Of a stretch of DNA of 5,691 nucleotides, positions 1-5,657 are shown piece by piece. The stretch lies in the NCBI GenBank assembly GCA_017529085.1, contig JAFXOC010000462.1, forward strand, positions 1 through 5,691, in the 5' to 3' direction. A program made the position numbers and the translations under genes. The number at the start of each line of letters is the position of its first letter. Positions within the stretch are counted from its first letter, which is position 1. This stretch comes from Selenomonadaceae bacterium (GTDB lineage Bacteria; Bacillota; Negativicutes; Selenomonadales; Selenomonadaceae). The notes below the pieces were generated by a model. The model was not told where the DNA came from and did no database searches. It was given only the letters and a program-made list of their open reading frames with translations.

Positions 1-256
1 CGAAGAGGAAACGGGATTTGTTGCGGATAAGATTAAGAAGCTCACCACAATCGCAACGACCGTGGGATTTTCCGATGAGGTTATCCATTTGTATGTGGCG
101 GAGGATTTGAGCGCGGGAAAATTTAATCCCGATGACGATGAGTTTATCAATGTGGTGAAAATGCCTTTTGCGGAGGCGTTAAAGAAAATAGAAACGGGAG
201 AGATATTTGACGTTAAAACAATTATTTCCATTTTGATGTATGAAAGAAAAAAATAG
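1..256 (+). CDS. NUDIX hydrolase, ADP-ribose pyrophosphatase-like (3' part only)
   Basis: This is the C-terminal part of a NUDIX hydrolase; the start lies before the window, and the frame begins at base 2. The first visible residues, EEETGF, match the end of the NUDIX box (GX5EX7REUXEEXGU), whose glutamates bind the catalytic metal. About 20 residues later comes VGFSDEVIHLYVA, close to the PGFSDE..HLY..  segment typical of the ADP-ribose pyrophosphatase branch (NudF/YqkG), followed by DDDEFINV and GEIFDVKTI. Family knowledge suggests hydrolysis of ADP-ribose to AMP and ribose 5-phosphate in the cytosol. The substrate is inferred from these motifs, because the N-terminal half is missing. An ATG at 62 is internal to the domain and is not the true start. 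The stop is TAG at 254-256, followed by a 178-nt gap before the next gene. Confidence 0.85.
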   Translation, partial: EEETGFVADKIKKLTTIATTVGFSDEVIHLYVAEDLSAGKFNPDDDEFINVVKMPFAEALKKIETGEIFDVKTIISILMYERKK

Positions 257-309
257 CGTATAGAGAAAAAATATTTAAAAGTAAGAAAAAAAAAATAACG
301 AGATTAAAG

Positions 310-360
310 TTTTTTCTTTCTCTTTTTTCTTTGTTACTTTCTTTTTTCTCTTTCTTTTTT
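310..360 (+). repeat. Perfect 23-nt homopyrimidine mirror repeat (possible triplex/H-DNA motif)
   Basis: Bases 310-332 read six T, C, three T, C, T, C, six T, C, three T. Bases 338-360 are the same 23 bases in reverse order, with no mismatch. The 5-nt spacer at 333-337 is GTTAC. Both halves contain only T and C (19 T and 4 C each). Homopyrimidine mirror repeats are the textbook sequence class that can form intramolecular triplex (H-DNA) in supercoiled DNA. The composition is low in complexity, which raises the chance of an accidental mirror match. The symmetry is seen directly; any structure is inferred. Confidence 0.85.
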
Positions 361-389
361 ACAAAAAAGAAAGAGAAAAAAGAAAGTAA
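334..389 (+). repeat. Perfect 27-bp inverted repeat with 2-nt centre (long hairpin)
   Basis: The arm at 334-360 (TTACTTTC followed by pyrimidines) is the exact reverse complement of 363-389 (purines ending GAAAGTAA), with AC at 361-362 between them. In RNA the innermost pairs would open to give a larger loop. The stem is almost all A-T pairs and has only five G-C pairs. It is not followed by a run of T on either strand, so it is a poor fit to a classical intrinsic terminator. The left arm is shared with the mirror repeat at 310-360. The hairpin sits between the NUDIX gene and the M50 protease gene, upstream of the latter's ribosome binding site. It may belong to a dispersed intergenic repeat, since a similar pyrimidine arm is seen at 5660-5686. 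Confidence 0.9.
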
Positions 390-397
390 GGTTTTAA

Positions 398-410
398 AGG
401 GCAAAGCCCT
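398..410 (+). repeat. Small AGGGC-AAA-GCCCT hairpin
   Basis: Five G+C-rich bases at 398-402 pair with 406-410 around an AAA loop. It lies 8 nt after the long purine arm and shortly before the ribosome binding site at 415-424. It stands out as GC-rich in an otherwise very AT-rich spacer and is probably part of the same composite element. No T run follows it, so a terminator role is unlikely. Confidence 0.6.
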
Positions 411-434
411 CAACAAAGAGGTGATAGAAAATTT

Positions 435-1061
435 ATGTTTGATTTTAATATAATGCAGATAGTAGCGGGGCTGCCGGGGCTTATTTTGGCTATGACGGTG
501 CATGAGTACGCTCACGCAAGGGTTGCGGTGATGCTCGGGGATTTCACGCCCAGGCTTATGGGAAGGCTCACGCTTAATCCTATAGCGCATATTGATCCGA
601 TAGGACTTTTGTGCTTGTTTTTGGTGCATTTCGGTTGGGCAAAACCTGTGTCGATAAATCCCTTTAACTTTAAAAATCCCAGACGGGACGATGTATTGGT
701 GTCGCTTGCGGGACCCGCGTCTAATCTTTGCCTTGCGTTTTTGACGTTGGTGTTTATGTTGGTGTACGCCAAATTTGTCGGACAGATGACGGACGGGACG
801 TATTTGGTGTTTAGGCTGATTATCGAATACAATATCGGTTTTGCCATCTTTAATATGCTGCCTATTCCTCCCCTTGACGGTTCTCATGTTTTAATGCAGA
901 TACTTCCTAGAGAACTTGCTTATAAATTGGAGGGGCTTGAAAGATACAGTTTTATAATTTTGATAATCTTTTTGATGACACCGATTTTAAGCATGATACT
1001 CATTCCCTGCCGTCAGTTGGTGTGGTCGATATTTACGCTTATATTGACTCCGTTTTTTTAG
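435..1061 (+). CDS. Site-2 protease family membrane metalloprotease (M50, YwhC-like)
   Basis: This 208-residue polytopic membrane protein carries the zinc metalloprotease signature HEYAH at residues 23-27 inside the first hydrophobic segment (about 8-30). The third zinc ligand is the aspartate of NMLPIPPLDGS (residues 140-150, D148). The stretch LNPIAHIDPIG (47-57) and the AGPASN segment (92-97) are typical of the short, PDZ-free YwhC-like branch of peptidase family M50. More hydrophobic segments lie near 55-66, 98-112, 124-142 and 172-205. The family cleaves substrates within the membrane; the substrate of this branch is unknown. The ATG at 435 has a strong ribosome binding site, AAAGAGGTGA (415-424), 10 nt upstream. 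The stop is 3 nt before scpA, so the gene probably heads an operon with scpA and scpB. Length is normal for the branch and all catalytic residues are present. Confidence 0.93.
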   Translation: MFDFNIMQIVAGLPGLILAMTVHEYAHARVAVMLGDFTPRLMGRLTLNPIAHIDPIGLLCLFLVHFGWAKPVSINPFNFKNPRRDDVLVSLAGPASNLCLAFLTLVFMLVYAKFVGQMTDGTYLVFRLIIEYNIGFAIFNMLPIPPLDGSHVLMQILPRELAYKLEGLERYSFIILIIFLMTPILSMILIPCRQLVWSIFTLILTPFF

Positions 1062-1064
1062 ATT

Positions 1065-1808
1065 ATGGAAGACAGTTACAAGGTAAGATTGGAAGTATTC
1101 GAAGGTCCAATGGAACTTCTGTTGCACCTTATCGACAAAAAAAAGATTGACATTTACGATATACCGATAGCGGAGCTTACGGGGCAGTATTTGGCTTATC
1201 TTGACAAGATGACTTCGTACAATATAGAAGTGACCAGCGAATTTTTGGTGATGGCGGCGACTCTTTTGCAAATAAAAGCGAAGATGATGATGCCCAAAAC
1301 CAAAGAGGATGACGAGGAAGAGGAAGACCCGAGAGCGGAACTTGTGCGCCGTATCATAGAATACAGGCGGTATAAGGAAGTTACGGCGGAATTAAGCGAT
1401 ATGATAGTCGCGCAGGAAAAATACTGCGCAAGACCCCCCGCCAAACTTCCGGAGGAAAAATTGCCGCCGAATAATCTTTCCGTGGAACTTTTGGTAGAAG
1501 CCTTTAGCACGATATTAAAGGTTAAAGAGGAAATTGCGATACCCGAAGTTTTAGTAACGAGAGAAGAGTTTCGGATTGAGGATAAGATGAAGGATGTTTT
1601 GCGGCTCTTACAATCTGCGGGCGGGGAAATTCTCTTTTCGGACGTGTTTAATCTCGCCTCAAGGTCGGAGCTTATCATAATATTTCTGGCGGTGTTGGAA
1701 CTTATCAGGAATAATGAAGTTATCGTAAGGCAGAAACAGAATTTCTCGGAAATTTATATTTTCTCGAAAGAAGGTACGGCTTTTGAAGGAAATCTTGGCG
1801 ATACTTGA
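1065..1808 (+). CDS. scpA: Segregation and condensation protein A (kleisin subunit of SMC complex)
   Basis: ScpA is the kleisin that bridges the two heads of the SMC ATPase and binds ScpB, forming the condensin that organises and segregates the nucleoid. The 247-residue product has the family hallmark FEGPMELLLHLI at 12-23, then the conserved ATLLQIKAKMMMP helix (65-77). An acidic linker, EDDEEEEDPR (81-90), follows, and then LVRRIIEYRRYKE (93-105). The C-terminal winged-helix region that contacts the SMC head is about residues 170-235. The length is normal. The ATG lies 3 nt after the protease stop codon and has no recognisable Shine-Dalgarno sequence; the preceding bases are a T run. Translation is therefore probably coupled to termination of the protease gene. 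The 3' end overlaps scpB by 26 nt. Arginine codons are mostly AGA/AGG with some CGG, like the other housekeeping genes here. Confidence 0.96.
   Translation: MEDSYKVRLEVFEGPMELLLHLIDKKKIDIYDIPIAELTGQYLAYLDKMTSYNIEVTSEFLVMAATLLQIKAKMMMPKTKEDDEEEEDPRAELVRRIIEYRRYKEVTAELSDMIVAQEKYCARPPAKLPEEKLPPNNLSVELLVEAFSTILKVKEEIAIPEVLVTREEFRIEDKMKDVLRLLQSAGGEILFSDVFNLASRSELIIIFLAVLELIRNNEVIVRQKQNFSEIYIFSKEGTAFEGNLGDT
1767..1785 (+). promoter_or_regulatory. Ribosome binding site deciding the TTG start of scpB
   Basis: AAAGAAGG at 1767-1774, within the end of scpA, stands 8 nt before TTG at 1783-1785. No ATG or GTG occurs in the scpB frame near the start of the conserved domain, and the next ATG is residue 90. 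The site therefore supports initiation at TTG. Confidence 0.75.
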
Positions 1809-2349
1809 AGCCGTACTCTTTGCCTCGGGAGATCCGCTGTCGGTCGGTGAAATTGCAAACATCATCGAAAAGGACGAGGCGGAGACTTTAGATTTGTTGC
1901 GGGAATACGGCGAAGGGTTGGCTTCAAGGAACGGCGGCATTGTTTTGCAAAATATCGGGGGCGGTTATCAGCTCTTAACCAAACCCGAATATTTTCATGC
2001 GGTGAAAAAACTCTCGCAAGTGCGAGAAAAGCGGCTGTCAGCCCCTACAATGGAAACTCTCTCCATAATAGCCTTTAAACAGCCCATAACCAAACTTGAA
2101 ATCGAAAACATCAGAGGCGTTAGAATTGAACGGGCTCTCGCCAAACTCTTGGAACTTTCCCTAATAGAAGAAAAAGGCAGAAAAAAAGTGGTCGGGCATC
2201 CCATCCTATACGGCACAACTGATATCTTCCTAAGAACCTTCGGTTTAAACGACTTAAGCGATTTGCCTAAACTCCCTGACGCCACCGACGTATCCGACGG
2301 CGCCATCGAAGAAGCCGAACGCATCTTGGGAAGGGATAGTGAGGAGTAG
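1783..2349 (+). CDS. scpB: Segregation and condensation protein B
   Basis: ScpB dimerises through winged-helix domains and binds the ScpA kleisin, completing the SMC-ScpAB complex. The 188-residue product starts with ILAILEAVLFASGDPLS (4-20), the usual family opening. It carries the hallmark ETLSIIAFKQPITKLEIENI followed by RGV (91-113), and then GHPILYGTTDIFLRTFGL (138-155) and DLPKLP. Two winged-helix domains are expected, at about 1-75 and 85-155, with a short acidic tail. Initiation at TTG is chosen from the upstream Shine-Dalgarno site and from the family's usual N-terminus. The gene overlaps scpA by 26 nt, the normal tight arrangement of this pair and a likely sign of coupled translation. 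The stop at 2347-2349 is 27 nt before the toxin-antitoxin pair, which interrupts what would otherwise be a housekeeping gene run. Confidence 0.95.
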   Translation: MKEILAILEAVLFASGDPLSVGEIANIIEKDEAETLDLLREYGEGLASRNGGIVLQNIGGGYQLLTKPEYFHAVKKLSQVREKRLSAPTMETLSIIAFKQPITKLEIENIRGVRIERALAKLLELSLIEEKGRKKVVGHPILYGTTDIFLRTFGLNDLSDLPKLPDATDVSDGAIEEAERILGRDSEE

Positions 2350-2352
2350 AAT
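2326..2352 (+). promoter_or_regulatory. Possible weak promoter of the toxin-antitoxin pair
   Basis: TTGGGA (2326-2331) and TAGAAT (2347-2352) resemble -35 and -10 boxes, but with a short spacer of 15 nt. The short palindrome AGAATTCT (2348-2355) overlaps the -10 box and could be part of an operator, since DinJ-type antitoxins repress their own operon. This is a weak match in the very end of scpB, and transcription from upstream is equally possible. Confidence 0.25.
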
Positions 2353-2376
2353 TCTTACTTTTGAAAGGGGATTACT

Positions 2377-2670
2377 ATGCCTAAGACAGCCAATATCAAT
2401 CTTCGTATTGAGCCAAGCGTTAAAGCGCAAGCTGACGCTGTTTTTTCCAATCTTGGAATTTCTATTACCGATGCGATTAATATTTTTATTCATGCGTCTA
2501 TTATGGAGGGCGGTTTCCCGTTTCAGCCGAAGCAACCCCGATACAACCGTGAAACCGAAGCGGCTATGCAAGAGGCGAGAGATATTATGACAGGAAAAAT
2601 AGAGGCAAAACGTTATGGCTCTTTAAACGACCTCTTAGCCGACATGGATATGGAGACTGTCAATGCTTGA
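2377..2670 (+). CDS. dinJ: RelB/DinJ-family antitoxin (ribbon-helix-helix)
   Basis: This is the antitoxin of a type II toxin-antitoxin pair. The 97-residue product opens with a ribbon-helix-helix DNA-binding region: strand ANINLRIEP (5-13), helix SVKAQADAVFSNLG (14-27), then the signature ISITDAINIFIHASIMEGGFPF split across residues 28-49, which is typical of DinJ/RelB. The C-terminal part (about 55-97) is expected to wrap the toxin and block its active site. ATG at 2377 follows a good Shine-Dalgarno sequence, AAAGGGG (2364-2370), 6 nt upstream. The toxin start overlaps its 3' end by 8 nt. By family knowledge the antitoxin, alone or with toxin, represses its own promoter and is degraded by proteases under stress. 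Arginine codons are four CGN and one AGA, unlike the surrounding genes. Confidence 0.92.
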   Translation: MPKTANINLRIEPSVKAQADAVFSNLGISITDAINIFIHASIMEGGFPFQPKQPRYNRETEAAMQEARDIMTGKIEAKRYGSLNDLLADMDMETVNA

Positions 2671-2935
2671 TTTAGTGACTACCGCGCAATTTAGAAAAGA
2701 TTTAAAACGCATTCGTAAACGCGGCTATGATTTATCTAAATTGGATAATGTCTTGCAAACTCTCCTTATGGAAGCGACTCTTCACGAAAAACATCGTGAC
2801 CATGCTTTGACAGGCGATTACATAGGTTTTCGCGAGTGTCATGTAGAATCTGATTGGTTGCTGATATACGCTATAGATAAGGGGACTCTTATCCTTACAG
2901 CTTCTAGAACGGGCACACATTCCGATTTGTTTTGA
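2663..2935 (+). CDS. yafQ: YafQ-family mRNA interferase toxin
   Basis: The 90-residue product is a RelE-superfamily toxin of the YafQ type, a ribosome-dependent endoribonuclease that cuts mRNA in the A site. The residues reported as important in Escherichia coli YafQ (H50, H63, D67, W68, R83, H87, F91) appear to have counterparts here: H47 in DHALTGDY, H60 and D64-W65 in ECHVESDWLLIY, R82, H86 in GTHSDLF, and F90. The N-terminal QFRKDLKRIRKRG is the usual basic opening helix. Length matches the family (about 90). ATG at 2663 lies inside the antitoxin gene with an 8-nt overlap (ATGCTTGA), so expression is probably coupled to the antitoxin. Nothing suggests inactivation. Arginine codons are five CGC/CGT and two AGA, consistent with acquisition of the pair from elsewhere. 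Confidence 0.93.
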   Translation: MLDLVTTAQFRKDLKRIRKRGYDLSKLDNVLQTLLMEATLHEKHRDHALTGDYIGFRECHVESDWLLIYAIDKGTLILTASRTGTHSDLF

Positions 2936-2995
2936 CGGTGTTTGTCTTTCTGAAGATGACATTCAAACAGAGATGCCGTAAATTCGTTTTATGTT

Positions 2996-3011
2996 AGGAG
3001 TGATATGGATG
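2996..3011 (+). promoter_or_regulatory. Ribosome binding site deciding the uppP start
   Basis: AGGAG at 2996-3000, in the context TTAGGAGTGAT, is 8 nt upstream of ATG 3009. An earlier in-frame ATG at 2991 would put this site inside the coding region and has no Shine-Dalgarno sequence of its own. The start at 3009 is therefore preferred. Confidence 0.75.
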
Positions 3012-3851
3012 GAATTAAGTATGGCGGAGATAGTAAAGACTATAGTCATAGGAATAGTGGAAGGGCTTACGGAGTGGTTGCCGGTCAGCAGTACCGGGCA
3101 CATGATATTGGTCGACGAGTTTATAAAACTTAACGTAAGCAAATCCTTTATGGATATGTTTTTGGTGGTGATACAGTTAGGCGCAATACTGGCTGTCGTG
3201 GCGATAAGCTTTGAGAAACTTAATCCGTTTTCAGGGTTTAAATCTAAGGAAGAAAAAAGATTAACGATAGAACTTTGGAAAAAAGTTATGGTGGCTTGCG
3301 TGCCTGCGGCTGTAATCGGGCTTATCTTTAATGATTACATGGAAGAGCATTTTATGACGACCGGCGTGGTTGCCGCTATGCTCATATTGTACGGTGTGCT
3401 TTTTATCTGGGTGGAAAATTATAATAGGGGTAGAAATCCTAGGATAAACAATCTGGATTTTTTGGATTATAAAACAGCCTTTATCATAGGAATGTTTCAG
3501 GTGCTTGCTTTGGTGCCGGGAACGTCAAGATCCGGAGCCACGATACTTGGCGGCATACTCTTTGGCGCATCAAGGTTGGTTGCGGCGGAATTTACTTTTT
3601 TCTTAGCCATCCCCGTGATGTTTGGGGCGAGCGCATTGAAAATCGTAAAATTCGGGTTTAACTATACCTTTGAAGAAGTTGTGATTTTGCTGATAGGAAT
3701 GGTGACGGCGTTTATCGTTTCGGTGCTGTCGATAAAATTTTTGCTCAGATATATCAAAAACAACGATTTCAAAGCCTTCGGCTGGTATCGTATAGCTTTG
3801 GGAATTATAGTCGTATTATATTTGTTGTTAATAGGAGATCCGATTAATTAA
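3009..3851 (+). CDS. uppP: Undecaprenyl-diphosphate phosphatase (BacA/UppP)
   Basis: This integral membrane enzyme removes a phosphate from undecaprenyl diphosphate, regenerating the C55 lipid carrier used for peptidoglycan and other envelope polymers; extra copies give bacitracin tolerance. From ATG 3009 it is 280 residues, near the family norm. The first active-site motif is EGLTEWLPVSSTGHM (18-32), giving the conserved glutamates E18 and E22, serines 27/28 and H31. The second is VPGTSRSGAT (169-178), with S173 and R174. Several hydrophobic helices fit the known eight-helix, inverted-repeat fold, for example 50-67, 92-107, 117-136, 155-170, 192-210, 224-245 and 258-276. Family work places catalysis at the outer membrane face. 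The stop is 2 nt before pth, so the two are co-transcribed. Arginine codons are seven AGA/AGG and one CGT. The 73-nt spacer after yafQ shows no clear promoter or terminator. Confidence 0.97.
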   Translation: MELSMAEIVKTIVIGIVEGLTEWLPVSSTGHMILVDEFIKLNVSKSFMDMFLVVIQLGAILAVVAISFEKLNPFSGFKSKEEKRLTIELWKKVMVACVPAAVIGLIFNDYMEEHFMTTGVVAAMLILYGVLFIWVENYNRGRNPRINNLDFLDYKTAFIIGMFQVLALVPGTSRSGATILGGILFGASRLVAAEFTFFLAIPVMFGASALKIVKFGFNYTFEEVVILLIGMVTAFIVSVLSIKFLLRYIKNNDFKAFGWYRIALGIIVVLYLLLIGDPIN

Positions 3852-3853
3852 AC

Positions 3854-4438
3854 ATGAAAATTATAGCGGGACTCGGTAATCCGGGTGATAAATACGCCAA
3901 TACCAAGCATAATGTCGGGTATATGTTTTTGGACGAATTGGCGGCGCATTGGAAAGTTTCGGATTGGCGGGAAAAACATGAGGCGCTTGCGATTGAAACT
4001 TACTTTAACGATGAAAAAATAATTTTGGTGAAACCTCTGACTTATATGAACGAGAGCGGACGAGCCATAGGGGCGTTTTTAAATTGGTATAAGCTTGAGG
4101 CGAAGGATTTAATCGTCGTTCACGACGATATGGATATGCCCGTTGGAACGCATAGAATAAGAAAAAAGGGGAGTTCGGGCGGCCATAACGGCATAAAGTC
4201 AATTTTGTCCCATGTGGGGGACGAAAATTTTGTGCGGTTTAAGATTGGAATCGGTCATCCAACGGATAAGCCCGATGTGATACATCATGTGTTGTCGCCG
4301 TTTCCCGTCGAGGATAGGGAAAAGATTAACGAAGCGATAAAGATATTGGTTCAGGCGGCGGAATGCGTTATAAAATACGATGCGGATATGGCGATGAACA
4401 GATACAACCCGCGCAAGGAGAAAAAGAAAAATGAGTGA
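3854..4438 (+). CDS. pth: Peptidyl-tRNA hydrolase
   Basis: Pth cleaves the ester bond of peptidyl-tRNAs released from stalled ribosomes, recycling tRNA; it is a cytosolic enzyme and essential in most bacteria. The 194-residue product has every family landmark: GLGNPGDKYANTKHNVGY (6-23) with N9 and the catalytic H19, the substrate-binding PLTYMNESG (61-69) with N66, VVHDDMDMPVG (88-98) with catalytic D91, and GSSGGHNGIKSI (106-117) with N112. The C-terminal helices and a lysine-rich tail complete the usual length. ATG at 3854 is 2 nt after the uppP stop; AGGAGAT at 3833-3839 is 14 nt upstream, a little far, so coupling to uppP may help. The 3' end overlaps the radical SAM gene by 8 nt (ATGAGTGA), indicating a uppP-pth-radical SAM transcription unit. 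Confidence 0.97.
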   Translation: MKIIAGLGNPGDKYANTKHNVGYMFLDELAAHWKVSDWREKHEALAIETYFNDEKIILVKPLTYMNESGRAIGAFLNWYKLEAKDLIVVHDDMDMPVGTHRIRKKGSSGGHNGIKSILSHVGDENFVRFKIGIGHPTDKPDVIHHVLSPFPVEDREKINEAIKILVQAAECVIKYDADMAMNRYNPRKEKKKNE

Positions 4439-5657
4439 CATTCGCGCCCTTTACGCAACCGAAGACGGCGAGATTTTTGACGCGCCGAATATTTTGCCGA
4501 TGGGGAGAATCGGGGATAAAAACGTTCCGTTGAAAGAGGAAGATTTAATTCCGTTGCCGGAAGGCGCAGACTTAATGTTCTTGCCGGGAAGGAAGGCTGT
4601 CGGTATGATGGAGGACGGCGAGGTTGTCCCTATTCTAGGTTACGCCGTAGCCGCCCTTTTGCCTCAAGGATTTACAAGGCTATACTTGCCAGCCTACGAA
4701 AAGGACGAGGATTCGCCACTGCCAATTTACGGTTATACGGCGGCGGTTTTGGTCAACGACGAGATTTACGTTGCGGCGATGAAAACGGATGAGAGCGAAA
4801 GTTGGAATCCCTTAAATTACAATACCCCCGAACTGAAAAAATTGATAAAGCGGGTAAAAGCTGATTTGCCGAGAAACAGCATAGTGGAAAACCTGCAAAA
4901 ATGCGCTTTAAAGTGGCACTGCCTGACGGCGCAGAATTTATTTTACCGCAGGTTTGAGGCGGGAGTTCCCGTGTCGCCGGTTTGCAACGCAAACTGTTTG
5001 GGGTGTATATCGCTTCAAACCTCACAAATGTGTCCCGCCCCGCAAAGCCGCATAAAAAAATCTCCCGCGGTAAAAGAAATAGTGGAAGTCATGCTGTATC
5101 ACTTAGATTTTGCGCCGAACGCCATTGTAAGTTTCGGGCAAGGTTGCGAAGGCGACCAGTCCCTTGCGGCGGATATTGTTGCGACCGCCATAGAACGGGT
5201 GAGGGAGCGCACTAAGCGTGGCAAGATAAATATGAATACCAACGGAGGGTTTACCGAAGGAGTTAAAAAGATTGTGGATGCAGGATTAAATAATATGCGC
5301 CTATCCATAATCAGCCCAACGGAAGAAATTTACGAGGCGTATTACAGACCGAATTATTCGATTAACGATGTAAAAACGTCCATTAAGTACGCCATGGAAA
5401 AGGGCGTGTACGTTTCTTTAAACCTCTTAACTTTCCCCGGACTGAACGATAGAGAAGAAGAAGTTAATGCGTGGATTGACTTCTGTAAGGAACTTCCCGT
5501 ACCCATGATACAAATTAGGAATTTAAACATGGATCCCGATTTTTTATTGGAGAGGTTGCCTAGACCTAAGGGAAAAATGTTAGGAACGAGAAGATTTTTA
5601 GAGATATTAAAGGAAAACTTCCCCGATATGATAATCGGAAGTTTTAGTCATTCGTGA
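4431..5657 (+). CDS. Radical SAM protein of unknown function with a distinct N-terminal domain
   Basis: This 408-residue protein has a radical SAM core beginning near residue 180. CNANCLGC gives the canonical CX3CX2C ligands C185, C189 and C192 for the 4Fe-4S cluster. FGQGCEGD (235-242) sits where the GGE-type SAM-binding motif is expected, NMNTNGG (267-273) matches the next strand, and NLLTFPGLND (331-340) a later one. Further cysteines, C201 and C239, lie in the core. Residues 1-150 form a separate N-terminal domain (ALYATEDGEIFD at 6-17, LIPLPEGADLMFLPGR at 39-54) that I cannot assign to a named fold. C158 and C164 lie in the linker. The substrate is unknown. ATG 4431 follows AAGGAG (4415-4420) by 10 nt and overlaps pth by 8 nt. 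The gene is complete, with stop TGA at 5655-5657. I infer a modifying or redox enzyme linked to translation or envelope genes only by position. Confidence 0.88.
   Translation: MSDIRALYATEDGEIFDAPNILPMGRIGDKNVPLKEEDLIPLPEGADLMFLPGRKAVGMMEDGEVVPILGYAVAALLPQGFTRLYLPAYEKDEDSPLPIYGYTAAVLVNDEIYVAAMKTDESESWNPLNYNTPELKKLIKRVKADLPRNSIVENLQKCALKWHCLTAQNLFYRRFEAGVPVSPVCNANCLGCISLQTSQMCPAPQSRIKKSPAVKEIVEVMLYHLDFAPNAIVSFGQGCEGDQSLAADIVATAIERVRERTKRGKINMNTNGGFTEGVKKIVDAGLNNMRLSIISPTEEIYEAYYRPNYSINDVKTSIKYAMEKGVYVSLNLLTFPGLNDREEEVNAWIDFCKELPVPMIQIRNLNMDPDFLLERLPRPKGKMLGTRRFLEILKENFPDMIIGSFSHS

Noticed and set aside
207..277. Promoter for the protease-scpAB operon in the NUDIX 3' end and spacer
   Set aside because: TTGACG (207-212), TTGATG (233-238) and TATAGA (259-264) are individually box-like, but none pair with correct spacing. 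In such AT-rich sequence chance matches are expected.
334..389. Intrinsic terminator for the NUDIX gene
   Set aside because: The hairpin is very long and A-T rich, and no run of T follows the purine arm on the + strand. Transcription may slow there, but the sequence does not fit the usual terminator pattern.
310..410. CRISPR array
   Set aside because: The repeated-looking units are mirror and inverted copies of one low-complexity block, not direct repeats separated by unique spacers, and there are no cas genes.
222..887. Long minus-strand open frame of 221 codons opposite the protease gene and the repeat
   Set aside because: Its C-terminal part is a lysine- and phenylalanine-rich translation of the low-complexity repeat, and its N-terminal part is the shadow of the clearly conserved M50 gene. 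No family motif or ribosome binding site supports it.
1196..1678. Minus-strand open frame of 160 codons within scpA
   Set aside because: It is serine-rich low-complexity sequence antisense to conserved ScpA motifs, with no recognisable domain.
2339..2590. Plus-strand open frame of 83 codons overlapping the end of scpB and dinJ
   Set aside because: It is out of frame with the well-supported DinJ antitoxin and has no family features; dinJ has the good ribosome binding site.
2932..2990. Promoter or terminator between yafQ and uppP
   Set aside because: TTGACG at 2932-2937 resembles a -35 box, but no acceptable -10 box lies 16-18 nt downstream. The ACGG/CCGT and TTTG/CAAA complementarities are short and interrupted, and no T run follows.
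2991..3008. Earlier uppP start at ATG 2991
   Set aside because: It lacks a Shine-Dalgarno sequence and would place the strong AGGAG site inside the coding region. Family N-termini fit the start at 3009 better.
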